From NCBI GenBank assembly GCA_038087015.1, contig JASBNA010000043.1, forward strand, positions 62,001 through 126,000: a stretch of 64,000 bases of DNA, written 5' to 3'. The position numbers and the translations under genes are program-made. Shown here in pieces: positions 58,398 to 64,000 of the stretch. The stretch is from Cerrena zonata (taxonomy: Eukaryota > Basidiomycota > Agaricomycetes > Polyporales > Cerrenaceae). The first letter of the stretch is position 1. The number at the start of each line of letters is the position of its first letter. The notes below the pieces were generated by a model, which saw nothing but the letters and a program-made list of their open reading frames with translations, was not told the DNA's origin and did no database searches.

Positions 58398-59963
58398 ATG
58401 CTAAAACCCAGACAGCCTGGTGGATCCTGGATTCGGTTCTATTCCACCAAGAAATTCAGCTTGAAGGGTAAACTCAAGACTTCGCCCAAAAATAAGTCTA
58501 TTCAGCCAACTACCCCGGCAAGAACAAGATTTGCACCTTCACCAACCGGCCATTTACATTTGGGATCATTAAGAACTGCTTTGTATAATTATCTTTTGGC
58601 TAAAAGTACCGGTGGACAGTTTTTGTTGAGATTGGAAGACACTGATCAAAAACGATTGGTTGCCGATGCAGAACAGAATATATATGATAGTTTGAAATGG
58701 TGTGGATTGAAAATCGATGAAGGTCCAAATGAAGGTGGACCATATGCACCTTATAGACAATCTGAAAGAATGAACATATATAAGAAGTATGTTGACCAGC
58801 TTGTGGAAAGCGGCAAAGCTTATTATTGTAATTGTTCAAAAGAAAGATTATTGGATTTAAGAGAATCAGCTACAAAATTAAAACCTCCAACTACTGTAAC
58901 TTATGATAGAAAATGTTTTCATGATAACCATCACAGCGATCATAATGCAGAGCAGATCGTAAGATTCAAGTCTCCAGACACTTATAGCTCTTTCACTGAT
59001 TTGATGCATGGGGAAAAGAATTTGCAACCTCAATATAATCTTCAAGATAGAAGATACGATGACTTTGTTATTATGAAATCCGATGGTCTACCAACCTATC
59101 ATTTTGCTAATGTAATCGATGATCATCTTATGGGTATCACCCATGTGATAAGAGGGGAAGAGTGGTTAAGCTCAACTCCTAAACATATTGCTTTATATGA
59201 AGCTTTTGGTTGGAAACCTCCTTCGTACGTTCATATCCCATTATTGACTTCTTTGGAGGATAAAAAGCTTTCAAAAAGACAAGGTGATATTGGTATTTTA
59301 AGTATGAAAGAAAAAGGTATCTTACCGGAAGCAGTAACCAATTTCTGTGCATTATTTGGTTGGTCTCCTACAAGAATTGTTCCTGGTGTAAGTTCAAGCG
59401 AAGTGATGACTCTTCAGGATTTAATAGATAAGTTTAGTTTGGATACATTAACAAAAGGAAATGCAAAAGTGAAAGACGATAAATTGTTATTTTTCAATAA
59501 ACATCACTTAAGAAATAGAATCAATGAGCCTGGTTCTTTGGATGAGTTGGTCGACTCATACTTTCCTCGTTTTGATGAGTTTACAAATGGCAAATATAAT
59601 AAGGAATATTTGAAAAAACTTCTAATTAGCTTGAGCCAAAGTCTCTCAACAATACATGATATCGAAAATATCCATTCGTATATATTCAAAGATGTTGAAC
59701 ACTCGAAAATTGACAAATCTCAAATCCCTAGTCAAGCAAAAGAAATCTTGACCATTTTAAAAGATCTCGACCATTCTGATTTCAATTCGTGCATTGATGA
59801 AATAACAAAAGCATTACCTGATACTAAGAAAAAGGATATATTTCATTCTATTAGATTTGCACTTTCTGGTGGTATATCTGGGGTCACGATACCTTTGTTG
59901 ATTGAATTGATCGGTGAAGTCGAGTATAAGAAAAGATTACAAAATGCATTAAACATTCTTTGA
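58398..59963 (+). CDS. MSE1: Mitochondrial glutamyl-tRNA synthetase
   Basis: A class I synthetase (521 aa) that glutamylates mitochondrial tRNA. The N-terminal ~40 residues are basic and lack acids (MLKPRQPGGSWIRFYSTKKF), a presequence. The HIGH-type motif is APSPTGHLHLGSLRTALYN and the KMSKS-type motif is KLSKRQGD. LRLEDTDQKR, ADAEQNIYDSLKWCGL and CNCSKERL are diagnostic of bacterial-type GluRS. The helical anticodon-binding domain occupies the last third. The ATG at 58398 is the first that gives the full presequence. Confidence 0.95.
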   Translation: MLKPRQPGGSWIRFYSTKKFSLKGKLKTSPKNKSIQPTTPARTRFAPSPTGHLHLGSLRTALYNYLLAKSTGGQFLLRLEDTDQKRLVADAEQNIYDSLKWCGLKIDEGPNEGGPYAPYRQSERMNIYKKYVDQLVESGKAYYCNCSKERLLDLRESATKLKPPTTVTYDRKCFHDNHHSDHNAEQIVRFKSPDTYSSFTDLMHGEKNLQPQYNLQDRRYDDFVIMKSDGLPTYHFANVIDDHLMGITHVIRGEEWLSSTPKHIALYEAFGWKPPSYVHIPLLTSLEDKKLSKRQGDIGILSMKEKGILPEAVTNFCALFGWSPTRIVPGVSSSEVMTLQDLIDKFSLDTLTKGNAKVKDDKLLFFNKHHLRNRINEPGSLDELVDSYFPRFDEFTNGKYNKEYLKKLLISLSQSLSTIHDIENIHSYIFKDVEHSKIDKSQIPSQAKEILTILKDLDHSDFNSCIDEITKALPDTKKKDIFHSIRFALSGGISGVTIPLLIELIGEVEYKKRLQNALNIL

Positions 59964-60031
59964 TTCTCTCAATCCTCCTGTAAATAGTTGTTGTATTTAG
60001 TGTACATATATATATACATATAGAATTACAA

Positions 60032-63000
60032 TCATGAAGCCACGTTAGTTAATAATTTACACCTCTTCATATCCAAATAATCGGATTCATTCGATCTCCG
60101 ATCAATTGGATCCACATACGTTCCAGTATAGATGCAGTGAATTGCCATTTTTGGATGATAGTAAAGACCAGTTAAAAGCTTTGGTGTAACCAAAAAATAT
60201 TGGGAATTCGATGTTTGACAAGCAGTATTCACTAAATATCGATGTGCCATCTTTTCATTTTTTGGATCCATACCTTGATTTATTTCATCTACTACCCTAA
60301 ATGGCGCATCAGTTAATCCTTGAAGTGACATGATGAAAAAAATGGTGGATACGGCTCTTTCACCACCAGATTGTGACTGATGGTCTAGAATTTTTAGTTC
60401 GGTATTCTCTCTAAATTTAACTAAAATCTGTAATCTCCAATTTTTGAATCGTTCTTCTTTTACCAATTCAACTTGACCATCACTTGCAACAGTAGTAAAT
60501 CTTTTTTGGAATGCTTTTGAGATTTTGCTTACTGATTTACCCAATTTCGATTCCCAGCTATTTTGTATACTAGCAATTTGCTTATCGAGATCATCCTTAC
60601 GTTTCCTTAATCTTGGTAACTCCTTTTCTGCTCTATCGATATCATCTTTCTTTCTTCTCAAAAGTTCAATCGAAGAATGGTCGGCTGCAGACATCACTGA
60701 TCTTTCATCTTCAAGAAGCATGATTTTTTGGCGAATGTGATATTCACTTAATCTATCATTCCTAAGGTATTCTTCTGTTAAGCTTGTTAACTCTCTACGC
60801 TCCTCCGGTGTGTAGTTAGCACTTTGTTCTTTAACAGTATTATAGAAATCCTTGTTCTTGTAATCCTTGTATTTAGCAGTGGCAGCATCATACTCTGCTT
60901 GTAGTTCTTCTTTTCGAGATTCGAATGTTAGAAGCAAAGCTTTCGTGTTTTCTAGCTGATTCATGATTTGAAAAATCTGAAACTCATGCTGCTTCAATAA
61001 GATACTATTCCTTGCTAATTCTGTGGATATTTCAGAATTCTCCTTTATATATTCGGCTTTAGCTTTGAATTTATCAAGTAATTTTCTTTCTGCTTGCATA
61101 ATTTTATCAGTTTGGTCTTTCTTAGAACTTTGGGTCAATTTCTTTATGTTTTGTTCTTTGGATTGTAATAATTGTTCTAATCTTTGCTTAGCTTTTACAT
61201 TTCTCTTTATCTTTTCATATTCGAGGTTCACGGTATTAAGATCACTTTTGAACTTATCGTAGTCATCTCTTTTATTCTTAAACTGACTTTGAAGTTCTTG
61301 ATATTGTTCTTTTTCCTTTGACATTTGTTCCTTCATTTCTGTTATTTCAGAAGAAATTTCTTCCCTTATATGGGAACTCAAACCCGAAACTCCCAAAAAT
61401 TGAGCCTTCATGACGTTTTCAGATTGGTAAACATATTGACGTGACCCATATTTAGATCTGCTTACGGAAAAGATCGTGTCACCAGCAATGAATCTCATGA
61501 ATGGAATACGGCCATTATTATCGGGGGTTGTCAACTTTTTGATAGTCACAGGATCAAAAGCTTTTAATGAAACCGGAATTTGGTTTAAGTTATTTAAAAC
61601 ATTTAAACAATTTAATACAGTAGGAGGGCCTTTCAATAAATCTGATACATAATAATCAAAGCCCCAATCTTTCAAACGATCTTTTGGTACTGGAGGAGGC
61701 TTAGGATTATCAGATGTGGTTCTCAATGGAATTCTGAAAGCTCCAACTACTCGCCTGACGGTAGTGAAGGAAGCCTCATCCGGGCAGAAAACAGAAAGCA
61801 TGGAGTTTCTGTCTATACATCTTTCGACATATTTCGCATAATTAGGGTCCACGACATCACAAGATACAATGGGACATTCTTCATACAAATTCTTGAGGCT
61901 TGCATCTTGTCTTAAATGCATTATGGCTTTATAGGTAGCCTCCAATTGTTCAGGACGAAACCCTATTGGGCGACTTCTTAGAAGATCAATTTTATCATTT
62001 GAATTTAAACGGTTTTGTTTTTCTTTAATAGATCGATCGATTCTAGATAGAATCGACATTTGTCTATCACGATTAGTTTTGATTTCCTCAACGTCACTTT
62101 GTATATCGGTCAACTGAGCATGCTTTTCTTCTCTTGCAGAATTGAGTTCTTGGAGTTCATGTTCATCAACCATAGGTATATCGTTTAAATTTTTGAGGAT
62201 TTTATCTTTTTCTTCGTTTTCCTTTTCCAAACTACTCAATATATTATCGTTTCTCTTTTTATAATTTTCGATTTTCATTTTTAAAGTATCAATAGCCTCC
62301 TTGACATCCTTGATATCCTGATCTTTTGACTCATATTTCTCAATGAGATCACCATTTTCGTTGAGGAAGGTTGATTTAGTTTGTTCTAGTTGAGTATGTT
62401 CCGATTCAAGAGATTGTAGTTTTTCTTCTAATGGACGGGTATTACTTTGGAATTGCTCTAACTTTCTTTTGGCCTCTTCTCTCTGTTCTTTTAATCTTTT
62501 CCGTTCGGATTTGAAGTCTTGTATTTGGCCGTAAGGAATTAGCAATGAATGAATATGGATTTCATAGGTCTTTTTTTCGTAATCTTCATATTTTTTCACT
62601 TCTTCTTCAAGTTTCCCACTTTCTTCATTCAACTTAGATAGACGATCATCGATGATTTGAATATCTGAAGTCAATTTTAATCGTTCTGAATCAAGGAGAA
62701 TCAATGATTCATGCTCTTTTAATAACCCCCCATCACCCAAAGTCCTTTCGGTTTCCAACAATAGTCTTTCCGGCGATAAAGTGGCAAACTCTGCAACTCG
62801 TTCCTGGGGTAGAAAATGGCATAAGTTATCGAGCTGGATGTTAAATGATTGTACCAATTTCTTAACTGATTTTTCGTCACTTGAAGATCCATCGATATAC
62901 CAAGTGGATGACTTCTCTGTAAAATCTCGCTGGATAAGTATATTCGGTAAATCATCTTTATTCTTCAATTCTATCACAATAGAGCTTTCGCTACACCCAG

Positions 63001-63340
63001 TCTTGATCATCGACTTCATGGTCTTTCTTTTGATGAGATCGATTTTCCCGCCCAATCCTAAACAAATTGCCGCTACCAACGTACTTTTACCAGTACCGTT
63101 GGGCCCTATGATCATATTCAAAGTGGGCGACAACTTGAATTCGGCAAATGCATACGTAGTGAAATTTTCGACCTTGACATTTATCATATACCCAGGTTTG
63201 AAATCTTCTGCATTGTATCCCGGCGTCTGGCTTAGTTTGCTAGTCTTCTTCAACTCCGAGATGTCAATCTTCCTTCTCTTAGATTTGCTTGGTTCTTCTC
63301 TCACGTAGGATCCAAAATCACCCACTACGTCTAACGACAT
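60032..63340 (-). CDS. SMC5: Structural maintenance of chromosomes protein 5
   Basis: The Smc5 ATPase of the Smc5/6-Nse complex, which works in DNA repair and in resolving recombination intermediates. It has 1102 aa. Walker A is MIIGPNGTGKSTLVAAICLGLGG near residue 80. Two long coiled coils flank a hinge at about 470-650 (including SRSKYGSRQYVYQSENVMKAQFLG). The C-terminal signature SQSGGERAVSTIFF and Walker B FRVVDEINQGMD follow near 1000-1030. A basic N-terminal tail (KSKRRKID) may be nuclear-localising. An ACGCGAAA/GGCGCGCG element lies about 80 bp upstream, suggesting G1/S expression. Confidence 0.97.
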   Translation of the reverse strand: MSLDVVGDFGSYVREEPSKSKRRKIDISELKKTSKLSQTPGYNAEDFKPGYMINVKVENFTTYAFAEFKLSPTLNMIIGPNGTGKSTLVAAICLGLGGKIDLIKRKTMKSMIKTGCSESSIVIELKNKDDLPNILIQRDFTEKSSTWYIDGSSSDEKSVKKLVQSFNIQLDNLCHFLPQERVAEFATLSPERLLLETERTLGDGGLLKEHESLILLDSERLKLTSDIQIIDDRLSKLNEESGKLEEEVKKYEDYEKKTYEIHIHSLLIPYGQIQDFKSERKRLKEQREEAKRKLEQFQSNTRPLEEKLQSLESEHTQLEQTKSTFLNENGDLIEKYESKDQDIKDVKEAIDTLKMKIENYKKRNDNILSSLEKENEEKDKILKNLNDIPMVDEHELQELNSAREEKHAQLTDIQSDVEEIKTNRDRQMSILSRIDRSIKEKQNRLNSNDKIDLLRSRPIGFRPEQLEATYKAIMHLRQDASLKNLYEECPIVSCDVVDPNYAKYVERCIDRNSMLSVFCPDEASFTTVRRVVGAFRIPLRTTSDNPKPPPVPKDRLKDWGFDYYVSDLLKGPPTVLNCLNVLNNLNQIPVSLKAFDPVTIKKLTTPDNNGRIPFMRFIAGDTIFSVSRSKYGSRQYVYQSENVMKAQFLGVSGLSSHIREEISSEITEMKEQMSKEKEQYQELQSQFKNKRDDYDKFKSDLNTVNLEYEKIKRNVKAKQRLEQLLQSKEQNIKKLTQSSKKDQTDKIMQAERKLLDKFKAKAEYIKENSEISTELARNSILLKQHEFQIFQIMNQLENTKALLLTFESRKEELQAEYDAATAKYKDYKNKDFYNTVKEQSANYTPEERRELTSLTEEYLRNDRLSEYHIRQKIMLLEDERSVMSAADHSSIELLRRKKDDIDRAEKELPRLRKRKDDLDKQIASIQNSWESKLGKSVSKISKAFQKRFTTVASDGQVELVKEERFKNWRLQILVKFRENTELKILDHQSQSGGERAVSTIFFIMSLQGLTDAPFRVVDEINQGMDPKNEKMAHRYLVNTACQTSNSQYFLVTPKLLTGLYYHPKMAIHCIYTGTYVDPIDRRSNESDYLDMKRCKLLTNVAS

Positions 63341-63760
63341 GACCAGCTTATTGAAACCCTTTGAATCAAGTTACCCTGGGATGAATCCAATTTCTTATAA
63401 ATGTATGGAACTTTTTAACGCGAAATGGCGCGCGCTTATTCTTTCAGTCTTCTTCAGGCTGGATCAACACTATGTTCGCCAGACTCAGTCTCCGGTACTT
63501 CTATTCACCTGGTATCTTGCTGGGAGATGCCTTGGAAAGTAAATGAAGATGTATCAAAGGAGTTCCCCTAGCTGTGGGCAGTTTTCCTATCAATAATGGC
63601 TAAAACTTGGGGTGTGCGGGTAACGCATTTTTGTTTACGTCTAGAATTTGTGAGAAAACGTAAACATTAATCTAATACGCTCCAAAATAGGTTAAACACT
63701 CTGTTAATTGATCTCTTCTTTCCAGTATTAGGTTCTATAGCTAGGAAGCATAAACTGATC
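63341..63760. other. Divergent promoter region SMC5-MLC1
   Basis: It carries ACGCGAAA at 63418-63425 with an adjoining GC-rich GGCGCGCGC, and GGTGTGCGGG at 63611-63620 (minus strand CCCGCACACC, a Rap1-like core) about 140 bp before the MLC1 ATG. No ORF is supported. Confidence 0.6.
63418..63435. promoter_or_regulatory. SBF/MBF-type cell-cycle element
   Basis: ACGCGAAA combines the MCB core ACGCG with the SCB-type CGCGAAA and is followed by GGCGCGCGC. It lies about 80-95 bp upstream of the SMC5 ATG. MBF/SBF drive S-phase genes in yeasts, so the link with SMC5 is plausible but inferred. Confidence 0.5.
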
Positions 63761-64000
63761 ATGGTATGTATTACGTGCAATTGGATGTTGCTGATGGGGA
63801 CACGTTGGTGGTGGGGTGGTTATGGCGTGTTACTCTGAGAGTCGAGATTGATCCGGTTACTAACGAAGATTCAATAGTCCCAACAAAATAAAACTTATAG
63901 AGACGCTTTTGCTCTTTTCGATAAAAAGGGTACCGGAAAGATTCCAGTTGAACACTTGGGTGACTTGTTAAGAGCAGTTGGCCAAAACCCAACTTTAGCT
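63761..64000 (+). CDS. MLC1: Myosin light chain Mlc1-like EF-hand protein (5' part, spliced, cut by window end)
   Basis: Exon 1 is only the ATG at 63761-63763. Exon 2 starts at 63878 and reads MSQQNKTYRDAFALFDKKGT when joined, then GKIPVEHLGDLLRAVGQNPT, close to the Saccharomyces Mlc1 N-terminus (FTLFDKKG..LGDYLRAIGYNPT). Mlc1 is the light chain of the type V myosin Myo2 and type II myosin Myo1 and binds Iqg1 in cytokinesis. The visible EF-hand loop (DKKGTGKIPVEHL) lacks several acidic calcium ligands, as is usual for this light chain. The coding sequence runs out of the window exactly at a codon boundary, after 42 codons. Confidence 0.88.
63764..63877 (+). other. Spliceosomal intron in MLC1 (114 nt)
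   Basis: Donor GTATGT at 63764-63769 directly follows the start codon. The branch point TACTAAC is at 63858-63864 and the acceptor TAG ends at 63877. The alternative downstream TATAG at 63896-63900 would change the frame and lose the conserved start. Confidence 0.88.

Overview
The window is an AT-rich, gene-dense nuclear segment of a budding yeast, most likely of the CTG (Ser) clade (Candida, Debaryomyces, Scheffersomyces and relatives). The evidence: only two introns are seen, both with GTATGT donors and perfect TACTAAC branch points; there is a nuclear gene for a complex I subunit and another for a complex I assembly factor, a complex that Saccharomyces has lost; the D-arabinitol dehydrogenase resembles the Scheffersomyces stipitis enzyme; the carbonic anhydrase has a Candida-like N-terminus; and GEA2-URA3 is a conserved yeast neighbour pair. 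I cannot name the species. CTG codons are read as Leu in the translations used here and may really be Ser.

Layout. 1-5.6 kb: END3 and the complex I 30 kDa gene converge, followed by a 3.2 kb gene-free stretch with Rap1-like sites and inverted octamer arrays. 5.6-15.5 kb: a long Zn2Cys6 regulator, a GPI-type yapsin, SAN1 (one intron), CPR6 and an NDUFAF6 homologue. 15.9-25.4 kb: GEA2, URA3, a mitochondrial-carrier-like protein, VPS26/PEP8 and GAPDH. 25.4-39.8 kb: a minisatellite-bearing intergenic region, CDC25, IMH1, TYW3, DPS1, GTR2 and the arabinitol dehydrogenase. 40.6-52.2 kb: a DHA1-type MFS transporter, ERG25, EMC5, a secreted GH15 glucoamylase, a frameshifted IRC5, NCE103 and a LOG-family gene. 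52.2-64 kb: a 1.7 kb repeat-rich gene-free region, a hypothetical ORF, SYN8, VPS55, MPM1, a second hypothetical ORF, MSE1, SMC5 and the 5' end of MLC1.

Themes. Many genes serve membrane traffic (END3, GEA2, VPS26, IMH1, SYN8, VPS55, EMC5). Others serve mitochondria (30 kDa complex I subunit, NDUFAF6, the carrier, MPM1, MSE1) or nutrient signalling (CDC25 for Ras/cAMP, GTR2 for TORC1). There is no operon-like organisation; several convergent pairs lie only 23-66 bp apart. I found no transposon, rRNA, CRISPR array or convincing tRNA.

The most notable items are: two genes (CDC25 and IRC5) whose reading frames slip at short homopolymers; an ATG-less, presequence-like extension in frame with NCE103; a recurrent Rap1-like motif with a five-copy cluster upstream of the complex I gene; clustered sterol response elements upstream of ERG25; an apparent His at the ionic zero layer of the Syn8 SNARE; and inverted arrays of an 8-bp repeat.
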